Part shown: positions 9,643 to 21,015 of the stretch, one piece after another | Layout of the letters: each line of letters begins with the position of its first letter | How positions within the stretch are numbered: the first letter of the stretch is position 1 | Source of the DNA: Pseudomonas aylmerensis | GTDB taxonomy: Bacteria > Pseudomonadota > Gammaproteobacteria > Pseudomonadales > Pseudomonadaceae | DNA: 64,000 nucleotides | Direction of reading: 5' to 3' | Assembly: GCF_001702265.1 (NCBI RefSeq) | Contig: NZ_MAUE01000003.1 | Span: forward strand, 1-64,000 | The notes under the pieces: generated by a model | Database searches by the model: none | The model's input: only the letters and a program-made list of their open reading frames with translations | What the model was told of the DNA's origin: nothing | Program-made: the position numbers and the translations under genes

Positions 9643-9825
9643 CTCCCGGCACCTCAAAAAAACTACAACAGCGTGCAGCCCTGAAGGCCGCGCGCTTTGT
9701 GGTGTCTGCGTCACAGTAGCTTTTGAGTCGTAGCGGTCAGAATTAAAAAAGTTTTGACTAGCACAGCATATCGCTTTAAACCTTTCATAAATGCGACATA
9801 GATTTGCGACATTTCGTCGCTAAAT

Positions 9826-9854
9826 TTGTGAGCGTTCGTGTCGGTGTGTACAAT
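9826..9854 (+). promoter_or_regulatory. Probable sigma70 promoter of gltB
   Basis: TTGTGA (9826-9831), a 17-base spacer and TACAAT (9849-9854) make a good promoter match, about 110 bases upstream of the gltB ATG. A second candidate lies further up (TTGACT at 9754-9759 with TTAAAC near 9776). The damX-gltB gap (9616-9965) holds no gene. Confidence 0.5.
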
Positions 9855-9965
9855 GACCTCCCTTTTGCCCCCGCTAAGCCGGCGTACGTTCGGCGTGGAA
9901 GGTAACCGGTTGAATTGAAAAGAAATTTGCCTCGATATAAGAGGCAGCCTGGTGAGAAAGTGTCT

Positions 9966-12900
9966 ATGAAAGCAGGTCTGTACCAACCCGATGAATTCAA
10001 GGATAACTGCGGTTTCGGCCTGATAGCCCATATGCAGGGCGAGCCCAGTCATACCCTTTTGCAAACGGCCATCGAGGCCCTGACCTGCATGACCCACCGT
10101 GGTGGGATCAACGCCGACGGCAAGACTGGTGACGGTTGTGGCTTGCTGATTCAAAAGCCCGACCAGTTCCTGCGTGCTGTCGCCAAGGAGCATTTCGGCA
10201 CCGATTTGCCCAAGCAGTACGCCGTGGGCATGGTGTTCTTCAACCAGGACCCGGTCAAAGCCGAAGCCGCTCGCGAGAACATGAACCGCGAGATCCTGGC
10301 TGCCGGCCTGCAACTCGTCGGCTGGCGCAAAGTGCCGATCGACACCAGCGTGCTCGGCCGCCTGGCCCTTGAGCGCCTGCCGCAGATCGAGCAAGTGTTC
10401 ATTGCCGGTGATGGCCTGAGCGACCAGGACATGGCGATCAAGCTGTTCACCTCGCGTCGTCGTTCGTCCGTGGCCAACGCCGCCGACACCGACCACTACA
10501 TCTGCAGCTTTTCCCACAAGACCATCATTTATAAAGGCCTGATGATGCCGGCGGACTTGACCGCCTTCTATCCAGACCTGAGCGATGAGCGCCTGCAAAC
10601 CGCGATCTGCGTGTTCCACCAGCGCTTCTCCACCAACACCCTGCCGAAATGGCCGCTGGCCCAGCCGTTCCGCTTCCTCGCCCACAACGGCGAGATCAAC
10701 ACCATCACCGGTAACCGCAACTGGGCCGTGGCCCGTCGCACCAAGTTCGCCAACGATTTGATGGACCTGGAAGAGCTCGGCCCGCTGGTCAACCGCGTCG
10801 GTTCCGACTCCTCCAGCATGGACAACATGCTCGAGCTGATGGTCACCGGTGGCATCGACCTGTTCCGTGGCGTGCGCATGATCATTCCGCCAGCGTGGCA
10901 GAACGTCGAAACCATGGACCCGGATCTGCGTGCATTCTACGAGTACAACTCGATGCACATGGAGCCGTGGGACGGTCCGGCCGGCGTGGTCATGACCGAC
11001 GGTCGCTACGCCGTGTGCCTGCTCGACCGCAACGGCCTACGCCCGGCGCGTTGGGTGACCACCACCAACGGGTTCATCACCCTGGCGTCGGAAATCGGCG
11101 TGTGGAACTACCAGCCCGAAGACGTGATCGCCAAGGGCCGTGTAGGCCCTGGCCAGATCCTGGCCGTGGACACCGAGACCGGGCAGATCCTCGACACCGA
11201 CGCGATCGACAACCGCTTGAAGTCGCGTCACCCGTACAAGCAATGGCTGCGCAAGAACGCCCTGCGCATCCAGGCGACCATGGAAGACAACGACCACGGT
11301 TCGGCTTTCTACGACGTCGACCAGCTCAAGCAGTACATGAAGATGTACCAGGTCACCTTCGAGGAGCGCGACCAGGTGCTGCGTCCGCTTGGCGAGCAAG
11401 GCTACGAGGCGGTCGGCTCCATGGGCGACGACACGCCGATGGCCGTGCTGTCCCAGCGCGTGCGCACGCCGTACGACTATTTCCGCCAGCAGTTCGCCCA
11501 GGTGACCAACCCGCCGATCGACCCGCTGCGTGAAGCCATCGTGATGTCCCTGGAAGTCTGCCTCGGTGCCGAGCGCAACATCTTCCAGGAATCGCCTGAG
11601 CACGCTTCTCGCGTGATCCTCAGCTCGCCAGTAATTTCGCCGGCCAAGTGGCGCTCGCTGATGACCCTGGATCGCCCGGGCTTCGACCGCCAGATCATCG
11701 ACCTGAACTACGACGAGAGCCTCGGTCTAGAAGCCGCTGTGCGCAATGTCGCCGACCAGGCCGAAGAAGCCGTGCGCGCCGGTCGTACCCAGATCGTGCT
11801 GACCGACCGCCACATCGCGCCGGGCAAGCTGCCGATCCACGCGTCCCTGGCCACCGGCGCGGTACACCACCGCCTGACCGAAAAAGGCCTGCGCTGCGAT
11901 TCCAACATCCTCGTCGAAACCGCTACCGCCCGTGACCCGCATCACTTTGCGGTGCTGATCGGCTTCGGCGCCTCTGCCGTGTATCCGTTCCTGGCGTACG
12001 AAGTCCTCGGCGACCTGATCCGTACCGGCGAAGTCCTCGGCGACCTCTACGAGGTGTTCAAGAACTACCGTAAAGGCATCACCAAGGGCCTGCTGAAGAT
12101 CCTGTCGAAGATGGGCATCTCCACCGTCACCTCGTACCGTGGCGCGCAACTGTTCGAGGCCATCGGCCTGTCCGAAGAAGTCTGCGAGCTGAGCTTCCGT
12201 GGTGTGCCGAGCCGTATCAAGGGCGCGCGTTTCGTCGATATCGAAGCCGAGCAGAAAGCCCTGGCGGCCGAAGCCTGGAGCGCGCGCAAGCCGATCCAGC
12301 AAGGCGGCCTGCTGAAGTTCGTCCACGGCGGCGAATACCATGCGTACAACCCGGACGTGGTCAACACCCTGCAAGCTGCCGTGCAGCAGGGCGACTACGC
12401 CAAGTTCAAGGAATACACGAGCCTGGTGGATAACCGCCCGGTGTCGATGATCCGCGACCTGTTCAAGGTGAAGACCCTGGACACCGCGATGGACATCAAC
12501 GAAGTCGAGCCGCTGGAATCGATCCTCAAGCGCTTCGACTCCGCCGGTATTTCCCTGGGCGCCTTGTCGCCCGAGGCCCACGAAGCCCTGGCCGAAGCCA
12601 TGAACCGCCTGGGTGCGCGTTCCAACTCCGGTGAAGGCGGTGAAGACCCGGCGCGCTACGGCACCATCAAGAGTTCGAAAATCAAGCAGGTGGCCACCGG
12701 CCGCTTTGGTGTGACCCCGGAATACCTGGTCAACGCCGAAGTGCTGCAGATCAAGGTAGCCCAGGGCGCCAAACCCGGTGAGGGCGGCCAACTGCCAGGC
12801 GGCAAGGTCAACGGCCTGATCGCCAAGCTGCGTTACGCAGTACCCGGCGTGACCCTGATCTCGCCTCCGCCGCACCACGACATCTATTCGATCGAAGACT

Positions 12901-14411
12901 TGTCGCAGCTGATTTTTGACTTGAAACAAGTCAACCCGCAGGCCCTGGTCTCGGTGAAGCTGGTGGCGGAAGCCGGCGTGGGCACCATCGCCGCTGGCGT
13001 GGCCAAGGCCTATGCAGACCTGATCACCATCTCCGGCTACGACGGCGGCACTGGCGCATCGCCGCTGACCTCGATCAAGTACGCCGGCGCGCCGTGGGAA
13101 CTCGGCCTGGCCGAAACCCACCAGACCCTGCGCGGCAATGACCTGCGCGGCAAGGTCCGGGTGCAGACCGACGGCGGCCTGAAAACCGGCCTCGACGTGA
13201 TCAAGGCTGCGATCCTCGGCGCCGAGAGCTTCGGCTTCGGTACTGCGCCAATGATCGCCCTGGGCTGCAAATACCTGCGCATCTGCCACCTGAACAACTG
13301 CGCCACCGGCGTCGCGACCCAGAACGAGAAGCTGCGCAAGGATCACTACATCGGCACCGTCGACATGGTGGTGAACTTCTTCACCTACGTCGCCGAAGAG
13401 ACCCGTGAGTGGCTGGCCAAGCTGGGTGTGCGTTCCCTCGAAGAGCTGATCGGGCGTACCGACCTGCTGGATATCCTCGAAGGCCAGACCGCCAAGCAGA
13501 ACCACCTCGACCTGACACCGCTGTTGGGCAGTGATCACATCCCGGCCGACAAGCCGCAATTCTGCCAGGTGGATCGCAACCCGCCGTTCGACAAAGGCCT
13601 GTTGGCCGAGAAGATGGTCGAGATGGCCAGTTCCTCGATCAACGATGCCAGCGGTGGCGAGTTCGCCCTGGATATCTGCAACTGCGACCGTTCCATCGGC
13701 GCACGGATCTCCGGCGAAATCGCGCGCAAGCACGGCAACCAGGGGATGGCGAAAGCACCGATCACCTTCCGCTTCAAAGGCACCGCTGGCCAGAGCTTCG
13801 GCGTGTGGAACGCCGGCGGCCTGCACATGTACCTGGAAGGCGATGCCAACGACTACGTGGGCAAGGGCATGACCGGCGGCAAGCTGGTGATCGTTCCGCC
13901 TGCAGGCAGCGTGTACAAGACCCAGGACAGTGCCATCATCGGCAACACCTGCTTGTACGGCGCCACCGGTGGCAAGCTGTTCGCCGCCGGTACGGCCGGT
14001 GAGCGTTTCGCCGTGCGTAACTCCGGTGCCCACACCGTGGTGGAAGGTACCGGCGATCACTGCTGCGAGTACATGACCGGTGGCTTTGTCGCGGTACTGG
14101 GCAAGACTGGTTACAACTTCGGTTCGGGCATGACCGGCGGTTTCGCCTACGTGCTCGACCAGGACAACACCTTCGTCGACAAGGTCAACCACGAGTTGGT
14201 CGAGATCCAGCGGATCAGCGGCGAAGCCATGGAATCCTACCGGAACCACTTGCAGCACGTGCTGGACGAGTACGTCGAGGAGACCGGCAGCGAATGGGGT
14301 CGTAACCTCGCCGAAAACCTCGATGATTACCTGCGTCGTTTCTGGCTGGTCAAGCCCAAGGCTGCCAACTTGAAGTCGTTGCTTTCCAGCATCCGTGCCA
14401 ACCCGCAATAA
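9966..14411 (+). CDS. gltB: Glutamate synthase (NADPH) large subunit
   Basis: The large subunit makes glutamate from 2-oxoglutarate and glutamine in the cytoplasm together with GltD. The 1481-residue protein begins with a short propeptide before Cys15 of CGFGLIAHM, which becomes the N-terminal nucleophile of the class II amidotransferase domain. The central and FMN-binding domains include the stretch around [17 protein letters not shown] and [10 protein letters not shown]. The 3Fe-4S cysteines are in [14 protein letters not shown]-terminal GXGXG beta-helix follows ([24 protein letters not shown] region). The ATG at 9966 is favoured over 9915 because GGTGAG precedes it and the propeptide then has the usual length. 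A REP-type repeat separates it from gltD. Confidence 0.97.
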   Translation: MKAGLYQPDEFKDNCGFGLIAHMQGEPSHTLLQTAIEALTCMTHRGGINADGKTGDGCGLLIQKPDQFLRAVAKEHFGTDLPKQYAVGMVFFNQDPVKAEAARENMNREILAAGLQLVGWRKVPIDTSVLGRLALERLPQIEQVFIAGDGLSDQDMAIKLFTSRRRSSVANAADTDHYICSFSHKTIIYKGLMMPADLTAFYPDLSDERLQTAICVFHQRFSTNTLPKWPLAQPFRFLAHNGEINTITGNRNWAVARRTKFANDLMDLEELGPLVNRVGSDSSSMDNMLELMVTGGIDLFRGVRMIIPPAWQNVETMDPDLRAFYEYNSMHMEPWDGPAGVVMTDGRYAVCLLDRNGLRPARWVTTTNGFITLASEIGVWNYQPEDVIAKGRVGPGQILAVDTETGQILDTDAIDNRLKSRHPYKQWLRKNALRIQATMEDNDHGSAFYDVDQLKQYMKMYQVTFEERDQVLRPLGEQGYEAVGSMGDDTPMAVLSQRVRTPYDYFRQQFAQVTNPPIDPLREAIVMSLEVCLGAERNIFQESPEHASRVILSSPVISPAKWRSLMTLDRPGFDRQIIDLNYDESLGLEAAVRNVADQAEEAVRAGRTQIVLTDRHIAPGKLPIHASLATGAVHHRLTEKGLRCDSNILVETATARDPHHFAVLIGFGASAVYPFLAYEVLGDLIRTGEVLGDLYEVFKNYRKGITKGLLKILSKMGISTVTSYRGAQLFEAIGLSEEVCELSFRGVPSRIKGARFVDIEAEQKALAAEAWSARKPIQQGGLLKFVHGGEYHAYNPDVVNTLQAAVQQGDYAKFKEYTSLVDNRPVSMIRDLFKVKTLDTAMDINEVEPLESILKRFDSAGISLGALSPEAHEALAEAMNRLGARSNSGEGGEDPARYGTIKSSKIKQVATGRFGVTPEYLVNAEVLQIKVAQGAKPGEGGQLPGGKVNGLIAKLRYAVPGVTLISPPPHHDIYSIEDLSQLIFDLKQVNPQALVSVKLVAEAGVGTIAAGVAKAYADLITISGYDGGTGASPLTSIKYAGAPWELGLAETHQTLRGNDLRGKVRVQTDGGLKTGLDVIKAAILGAESFGFGTAPMIALGCKYLRICHLNNCATGVATQNEKLRKDHYIGTVDMVVNFFTYVAEETREWLAKLGVRSLEELIGRTDLLDILEGQTAKQNHLDLTPLLGSDHIPADKPQFCQVDRNPPFDKGLLAEKMVEMASSSINDASGGEFALDICNCDRSIGARISGEIARKHGNQGMAKAPITFRFKGTAGQSFGVWNAGGLHMYLEGDANDYVGKGMTGGKLVIVPPAGSVYKTQDSAIIGNTCLYGATGGKLFAAGTAGERFAVRNSGAHTVVEGTGDHCCEYMTGGFVAVLGKTGYNFGSGMTGGFAYVLDQDNTFVDKVNHELVEIQRISGEAMESYRNHLQHVLDEYVEETGSEWGRNLAENLDDYLRRFWLVKPKAANLKSLLSSIRANPQ

Positions 14412-14422
14412 GTGCAGTCGCC

Positions 14423-14513
14423 AGCGGCAAGCTTCAAGCCGCAAGTGAAATGCAGTGCGCGGTATGCCGGTTAATGTGATTTTCTTGCAGCTTCAAGCTT
14501 GCCGCTTGGAGCT
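14423..14513. repeat. Degenerate 7-mer hairpin repeat between gltB and gltD
   Basis: AGCGGCAAGCTTCAAGCCGC on the left and GCAGCTTCAAGCTTGCCGCT on the right are inverted copies. They belong to the same CAAGCTN family as 52148-52290 and 63512-63588. The element lies between two co-directional genes of one enzyme. Confidence 0.7.
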
Positions 14514-14522
14514 GTCGTGTAA

Positions 14523-15953
<1,431 letters not shown>

Positions 15954-15959
15954 CGACGC

Positions 15960-16035
15960 CAGCAGCCAGTTTCAAGCAATGAGCTGCACGCTGGAAGCCC
16001 CGATACTTGGGGCTTGCAGCTTGAAACTTGGCGCT
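15960..16035. repeat. Imperfect palindromic repeat after gltD
   Basis: CAGTTTCAAGCAATGAGCTGC on the left mirrors GCAGCTTGAAACTTGG on the right, with an inner AAGCCCC...GGGGCTT stem. It is another member of the CAAGCT-type repeat family of this genome. Confidence 0.6.
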
Positions 16036-16065
16036 GCTTTTATGCGACAAATTGACCCGATAGAC

Positions 16066-16093
16066 AAAAGGCACGGCGCATTCCGTGCCTTTT
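16066..16093 (+). terminator. Rho-independent terminator of gltD
   Basis: AAAAGGCACGG and CCGTGCCTTTT form a perfect 11-bp stem with a 6-base loop and end in TTTT. The flanking A-run also allows use from the other strand, but nothing is transcribed from that side. Confidence 0.85.
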
Positions 16094-16140
16094 GCGTCGC
16101 GCTCTGAGAAAATGCCCGCACTTTTTTTGCGGATGCCGAC

Positions 16141-17208
16141 ATGACTGCCCTCAAGAACGACCGTTTCCTTCGTGCCCTGCTCAAGCAACCCGTGGACGTC
16201 ACCCCTGTGTGGATGATGCGCCAGGCCGGTCGCTACTTGCCGGAATACCGCGCCAGTCGCGCCAACGCCGGCGATTTCATGAGCCTGTGCATGAATCCTG
16301 CGTTCGCCTGCGAAGTCACCATGCAGCCGCTGGACCGCTACCCACAACTGGACGCGGCCATCCTCTTTTCCGACATCCTCACCATCCCCGACGCCATGGG
16401 CCAAGGCCTGTATTTTGAAACCGGCGAAGGCCCGCGCTTCAAGAAAGTCGTCAGCACCCTGGCCGATATCGAAGCCCTGCCGATCCCTGATCCGCACAAG
16501 GACCTTGGCTATGTGATGGACGCCGTCAGCACCATCCGCCGCGAGCTGAATGGCCGCGTGCCGCTGATCGGCTTCTCCGGCAGCCCATGGACCTTGGCTA
16601 CCTACATGGTCGAAGGCGGCTCGTCGAAAGACTTCCGCAAGACCAAGGCCATGCTCTACGACAACCCGCAGGCCATGCACCTGCTGCTGGACAAGCTGGC
16701 GCAGTCGGTCACCTCCTACCTCAACGGCCAGATCATGGCCGGTGCCCAGGCAGTGCAGATTTTCGATACCTGGGGCGGCAACCTGTCGGCCGCGGCGTAT
16801 CAGGAATTCTCCCTGGCCTATATGCGCAAAATCGTCAGCGGCCTGATCCGCGAACACGAAGGCCGTAAAGTGCCGGTCATCATGTTCACCAAGGGCGGCG
16901 GCCTGTGGCTCGAAAGCATCGCCGATGCCGGTGCCGATGCATTGGGCCTGGACTGGACCTGCGACCTGGGCGATGCCCGTCGTCGCGTCGGCAACCAGGT
17001 TGCCCTGCAAGGCAACATGGACCCGACCGTGCTGTACGCCAAGCCGGAAGCGATCCGCACCGAAGTCGGACGCATCCTGGCCAGCTATGGCAAGGGCACC
17101 GGTCACGTGTTCAACCTCGGTCATGGCATCACCCCGGAAGTGAACCCGGAGCACGCTGGTGCGTTCCTGCAGGCGGTGCACGAACTGTCCGCGCAATACC
17201 ACAACTAA
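16141..17208 (+). CDS. hemE: Uroporphyrinogen decarboxylase
   Basis: HemE decarboxylates the four acetate side chains of uroporphyrinogen III to give coproporphyrinogen III in heme biosynthesis. It is a cytoplasmic, cofactor-free enzyme. The 355-residue protein has the N-terminal signature [16 protein letters not shown] (about 21-36), [13 protein letters not shown] (catalytic Asp, about 76-88) and [13 protein letters not shown] (about 144-156). Length and ends fit the family. The gene stands alone between a terminator and a REP element. Confidence 0.97.
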   Translation: MTALKNDRFLRALLKQPVDVTPVWMMRQAGRYLPEYRASRANAGDFMSLCMNPAFACEVTMQPLDRYPQLDAAILFSDILTIPDAMGQGLYFETGEGPRFKKVVSTLADIEALPIPDPHKDLGYVMDAVSTIRRELNGRVPLIGFSGSPWTLATYMVEGGSSKDFRKTKAMLYDNPQAMHLLLDKLAQSVTSYLNGQIMAGAQAVQIFDTWGGNLSAAAYQEFSLAYMRKIVSGLIREHEGRKVPVIMFTKGGGLWLESIADAGADALGLDWTCDLGDARRRVGNQVALQGNMDPTVLYAKPEAIRTEVGRILASYGKGTGHVFNLGHGITPEVNPEHAGAFLQAVHELSAQYHN

Positions 17209-17221
17209 CACGCAAAACAAC

Positions 17222-17295
17222 TGTGGGAGCGGGCTTGCTCGCGAATGCGGTGTATCAACTGACACTGCGCATTCGCGAGCAAGCCCGCTCCCACA
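17222..17295. repeat. REP/BIME palindrome between convergent hemE and MFS gene
   Basis: TGTGGGAGCGGGCTTGCTCG and its exact complement CGAGCAAGCCCGCTCCCACA flank a short loop (GCGAATGC...GCATTCGC extends the stem). This is the canonical class for this genome and lies in the gap between convergent genes. Confidence 0.9.
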
Positions 17296-17312
17296 TTTAA
17301 AGCAGGACCGTA

Positions 17313-18587
17313 TCAGGCTTTCACATTCCCCAGCGGCGGCAACTTCGCCAGCTTCAGCGCCACCAGCAACGCCCCAATCAACAGCGCGACGATAAACGCC
17401 CCAATCCCGTTCCACCCGGCAAAGTGCCAGAAGAACCCGCCCGCCGTACCGGCGATACTCGACCCCACGTAATAGCAGAACAAGTACAGCGACGACGCCT
17501 GCCCCTTGGCCTTGACGGCGCGACGGCCGATCCAGCTGCTGGCCACCGAGTGGGCGCCGAAGAAGCCGAAGGTAAAGATCAGCATGCCCGGCACCACCAG
17601 CCACAGCGGGGTGAACAGGGTCAGCGCCATGCCGGCGAGCATCAGCACGATCGTGCCCCACAGCACGCGACGGCGGCCGAGGCGGTCGGCCAGGGAGCCG
17701 ATTTTCGCCGAGCTGTAGATGCCCGAGAGGTACACCAGCGACAGCAGGCCGACCACGGCCTGGCTCAGTTCGTAGGGCGAGGCCAGCAAGCGATAGCCGA
17801 TGTAGTTGAACATCGTCACGAACGCGCCCATCAGCAGGAACGCCTCAAGGAACAACCACGGCAGGCCCGCGTCCTTGAAGTGCATGACAAAACCATCCAC
17901 CAGGTTGCGCGGCTTGAGGCTGCTGGCGCGGAAGTTGCGCGATTCGGGAAGGATCTTCCAGAACACGGTGGCGGCGATCAACGCCAGTGCGCCGATGATC
18001 AGCATCGCGGTGTGCCAACTGACGAAGTCGATCAACACGCCGATGATCAGGCGCCCGCTCATGCCGCCAATCGCGTTGCCACCGATGTACAGGCCCATTG
18101 CCAGGCCGATGTGCTGCGGATGGATCTCTTCGCTCAGGTAGGTCATTGCCACGGCGGCCAGGCCGCTCAGCGACAGGCCTACCAGCGCGCGCATCAGCAG
18201 GATGCCCTCCCAGGTTGGCATCAGGCCACTGGCGATGGTCGCCAGCGCCGCACAGAACAGCGCGGACACCATCACCGGCTTGCGTCCCAGCCGGTCGGAA
18301 ATCGGCCCGGTGATCAGCAAGCCGCACGCCAGCATCGCCGTCGCCACCGAGAGAATCAGGCTGCTTTGCGCGGCATTGATGGAAAACTCGTGGGACAACG
18401 CCGGCATCATCGGCTGCACGCAATACAACAGGGCAAAGGTGGCAAACCCGCCGGAAAACAGCGCCAGCACCGTGCGCATGAACATCGGCGTGCCTTTTTC
18501 GATGTACTCGTCGTTGAGCTGCGCCACCACCTCATCCAAGGCGGTGGGTGGGACTTCTTGCGCGAAGGGAGCAACAGCAGATTTCAC
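17313..18587 (-). CDS. MFS transporter, YnfM/AraJ-like
   Basis: This is a 424-residue major facilitator with twelve predicted helices after a 36-residue cytoplasmic N-terminus. The loop 2-3 signature is GPISDRLGRKPVM (about 94-106), repeated as GSLADRLGRRRVLW in the second half. The helix 5 region (GLYIGGNAIGGMSGRL) resembles the YnfM drug-efflux group. The substrate is unknown. The start is GTG with GAGG six bases upstream. It is divergent from a LysR gene, which is likely its regulator. Confidence 0.85.
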   Translation of the reverse strand: MKSAVAPFAQEVPPTALDEVVAQLNDEYIEKGTPMFMRTVLALFSGGFATFALLYCVQPMMPALSHEFSINAAQSSLILSVATAMLACGLLITGPISDRLGRKPVMVSALFCAALATIASGLMPTWEGILLMRALVGLSLSGLAAVAMTYLSEEIHPQHIGLAMGLYIGGNAIGGMSGRLIIGVLIDFVSWHTAMLIIGALALIAATVFWKILPESRNFRASSLKPRNLVDGFVMHFKDAGLPWLFLEAFLLMGAFVTMFNYIGYRLLASPYELSQAVVGLLSLVYLSGIYSSAKIGSLADRLGRRRVLWGTIVLMLAGMALTLFTPLWLVVPGMLIFTFGFFGAHSVASSWIGRRAVKAKGQASSLYLFCYYVGSSIAGTAGGFFWHFAGWNGIGAFIVALLIGALLVALKLAKLPPLGNVKA

Positions 18588-18631
18588 GGGGACCTCGGGG
18601 AGGAAGAGCGTGCCAGGACTGGCAATGCTGA

Positions 18632-18659
18632 AAAGAATATAGCTGGCTAATGATTCTTT
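18632..18659. promoter_or_regulatory. Possible LysR operator between MFS and LysR genes
   Basis: AAAGAAT (18632-18638) and ATTCTTT (18653-18659) form an interrupted inverted repeat in the AT-rich part of the 124-base divergent gap. LysR proteins usually bind such sites; the assignment is by position only. Confidence 0.35.
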
Positions 18660-18711
18660 CCAATATATTGTTCGACCTGTTTGATAGCTTTAACGACCTA
18701 ATGAGGCTTGC

Positions 18712-19605
18712 ATGGAATTGCGTCACTTGCGGTATTTCATCGCCGTTGCCGAAGAACTGCATTTTGGCCGCGCCGCGCAGGTGCTGGGCATCTCGCAACC
18801 GCCCTTGAGCCAGCAGATCCAGGCGCTGGAGCAGGAGGTGGGCGCGCGTTTGTTCGAACGTACCAATCGTCGGGTCGAGCTGAGTGAGGCTGGTCGACTG
18901 TTCCTGCAGGAGGCGCGCCTGGTGCTGGCGCAGGTCGACAAGGCGGCGGACGTCGCGCGTCGGGCTCAATTGGGAGAGCTGGGGGAACTGAAGATCGGCT
19001 TCACCTCGTCGGCGCCCTTCAACTCCAGCATCCCCCAGGCGATCTTTGCCTTTCGCGAGGCGTTCCCGGCCGTGCACTTGAACCTGCAGGAAATGAGCAG
19101 CACCGAGGTGGCCGAGTCGCTGGTGGATGAGTCGATCCAGGTCGGGCTGATGCGTCCGCTGCCGTTGCCGGATTCACTGAGTGTGGTCGAGCTGATGCGC
19201 GAGCCGCTGGTGGCCGTATTGAACGCCGGTCACCCGTTGGTGCACGGCAGCGAACGAGGATTGCACCTGGCGCAACTGGCGCAGGAGCCGTTCGTGTTTT
19301 TCCCGCGCACTTACGGCAGTGGCCTGTATGCGCAATTGCTCAACCTGGCGCGTGATGCCGGCTTCAGCCCGCACTTCGCCCAGGAGGCAGGCGAAGCGAT
19401 GACCATCATCGGCCTGGTAGCGGCGGGGTTGGGCGTGTCGGTGTTGCCGGCGTCGTACCAGCGCATCCGCATTGATGGGGTGGTGTATCGCACGCTGCTG
19501 GACCAGGAGGCGGTAACGGCGGTGTGGCTGGTGCAGCGCAAGGGCGTACAGACGCCGATGGCGAAGGCGTTCGTGGAGTTGTTGACGCGTAAGGCGGCGA
19601 TCTAG
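18712..19605 (+). CDS. LysR-family transcriptional regulator
   Basis: The 297-residue protein starts with the LysR winged helix-turn-helix (MELRHLRYFIAVAEELHFGRAAQVLGISQPPLSQQI, residues 1-36). An effector-binding periplasmic-binding-protein-like domain follows (about 90-295). It probably controls the divergent MFS gene and itself. It corresponds in position to a LysR gene beside hemE in other Pseudomonas. The effector cannot be told from sequence. Confidence 0.92.
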   Translation: MELRHLRYFIAVAEELHFGRAAQVLGISQPPLSQQIQALEQEVGARLFERTNRRVELSEAGRLFLQEARLVLAQVDKAADVARRAQLGELGELKIGFTSSAPFNSSIPQAIFAFREAFPAVHLNLQEMSSTEVAESLVDESIQVGLMRPLPLPDSLSVVELMREPLVAVLNAGHPLVHGSERGLHLAQLAQEPFVFFPRTYGSGLYAQLLNLARDAGFSPHFAQEAGEAMTIIGLVAAGLGVSVLPASYQRIRIDGVVYRTLLDQEAVTAVWLVQRKGVQTPMAKAFVELLTRKAAI

Positions 19606-19786
19606 GCATGCATTGAAATGTGGCGCTTGGTGGGTCAGATCCCTGACTTGAAGCGGGTTTCAGAGTCGCTTTTTCCAGAGGGGCGATTCGTCGTTCTCGT
19701 ATGGGAAAGCTGGAACCCTTTTTGTGCGAATGGCCACTGATCCTGCCGAAGGCTTCGTATTGAAATATTCGATGTGGGAGGTTCGT

Positions 19787-20806
19787 ATGATCGCTGGTAA
19801 TCGAAGCGCTGAGCTTGGCTGGTTGTTGTGGCGGCTTGGAATGCCGGGTGCAGCCGTTGACACCATTACGGGTCCGCCGATTGGGAGTCCAGTAACCCGT
19901 TCAGGTCAAGGCGGTGGCGGGGCCCAGCAGCGCGTTGGCGGCAACGCGCACGGTGAGGGGCAACGCCCTATAGGCTATGGGCCACCGGGGCACACGGCCG
20001 CAGGCATTCATCCGTACGAGGCGGCTCCACGCCAAGGAACCGGCCCAGGCCGAAGTGGTGTTAGGGGGCAGCCGCAGCACCAGGGGCCCAATACGGGAAG
20101 CCAGGCGCACCGGGGCAATGCTCGGGGGAATACGGGTGCAGACGTTCGCCCGAACCCGTCGGCCCCACACCAAGGAACCGGCCCAGGCCATGGTGCTGTT
20201 GGGGGGCAGCCGCATTGTCAGGGGCCCAATACGGCAGGCCAGACGCAACGAGGAAGCGGTCGGGGGAATACAGGTGCAGGCGTTCGCCCGAACGCGGCAG
20301 TGCCAGGCCAAGGTGGCGGTGCGGGGCAGCAACGTCAGGCGCAAAATACGCCAGGCCAAGGGCAGCGGAGCAATGTTCGGGGAAATCCGGGTCCAGGCAA
20401 CCAGCCGAACCAGGCCCCTGTTCGCCAGGGAACTGGCCCGGTCCAAAATGGCGTCGGGGCGCAGCGGCATTGTCAGGGGCCAACTACGACAGGCCCGAAT
20501 CAACCAGGCAACCCTGCGGGGAATACCGGTGCAGGCCTTCGCCCGAACGCGGCAGATGCTGGCCAGGGCAACACACCTCAGGCCGTCACGATTAACTATA
20601 ACGTTAATATAAATATTGGTCAGTTAAGCATCAATACCAATACCGGCAGCAACAGTATGAATGGCAGTAATTTTGGTAACTATGGGAGCAATGGCAACAG
20701 TGGCAGCAATAGTCACTATGACAATCAGGGCGACAACGGCAATAACGGCAATCGCCTGGCTGCGCTCCTGCCTGGCAGTGATAGCGGTCGTCGTATAGCC
20801 GTTTGA
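19787..20806 (+). CDS. Unrecognised Gly/Gln/Asn-rich repeat protein with a C-terminal Asn/Gly motif
   Basis: I do not recognise this family. The ATG at 19787 has GGGAGG five bases upstream and gives 339 residues. Residues 1-39 hold the only hydrophobic stretch (LGWLLWRLGMPGAAV) but no clear signal peptide. Residues 40-260 are five tandem units of about 46 residues: 40-83 (degenerate), 84-129, 130-175, 176-214 (seven residues shorter) and 215-260. Typical motifs are GTGPG, QGPNT, GNTGAGVRPN. From residue 261 the composition changes to Asn/Ser/Gly/Ile (NYNVNINIGQLSINTNTG), followed by a copy of the GNYG...SxYxNQGxNGNN unit that is tandemly repeated in the gene at 21016. The DNA is rich in GGG, AGG and ATA codons, unlike its neighbours. 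It is probably disordered or extended and possibly surface-associated; the function is unknown. Confidence 0.7.
   Translation: MIAGNRSAELGWLLWRLGMPGAAVDTITGPPIGSPVTRSGQGGGGAQQRVGGNAHGEGQRPIGYGPPGHTAAGIHPYEAAPRQGTGPGRSGVRGQPQHQGPNTGSQAHRGNARGNTGADVRPNPSAPHQGTGPGHGAVGGQPHCQGPNTAGQTQRGSGRGNTGAGVRPNAAVPGQGGGAGQQRQAQNTPGQGQRSNVRGNPGPGNQPNQAPVRQGTGPVQNGVGAQRHCQGPTTTGPNQPGNPAGNTGAGLRPNAADAGQGNTPQAVTINYNVNINIGQLSINTNTGSNSMNGSNFGNYGSNGNSGSNSHYDNQGDNGNNGNRLAALLPGSDSGRRIAV
20036..20566 (+). repeat. Tandem coding repeats (four units of about 138 bp)
   Basis: Units start at 20036, 20174, 20312 and 20429. Each encodes 46 residues except the third, which encodes 39 through a 21-bp in-frame loss. A degenerate unit precedes them from 19904. 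Nucleotide similarity between units is high enough to keep other frames open as well. Confidence 0.8.
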
Positions 20807-21015
20807 AGGTTCTGTTTCAGTTGCAGGTTATGTGTGGGGTCTGACGAGGTGCCTAAATGGCGAAGGCACGTCTGTCACTGTGTGCGCCGTGTTTGTAGTG
20901 TGCCGATAGTTTGTTTTTTTTCAGCATTGTGGAACTGTTATTTTCTCATTGCAATTAAGGGGTGGGTCGGCGTGCCGGCTCATCATAAATTTTTCTACCA
21001 AACGTGAGGTGTTAG

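Noticed and set aside
11727..14444. 905-codon open frame opposite gltB
   Set aside because: Antisense shadow of gltB; rich in Gly/Val/His/Gln/Asp with no recognisable domain or ribosome-binding site.
19618..19740. 40-codon plus-strand ORF before the Asn/Gly gene
   Set aside because: No ribosome-binding site and no recognisable motif; length is within chance expectation.
19977..20612. 211-codon second frame over the repeats of the 19787 gene
   Set aside because: It is open only because the repeat units lack stops in this frame; it has no supported start and breaks the conserved C-terminal unit shared with the 21016 gene.
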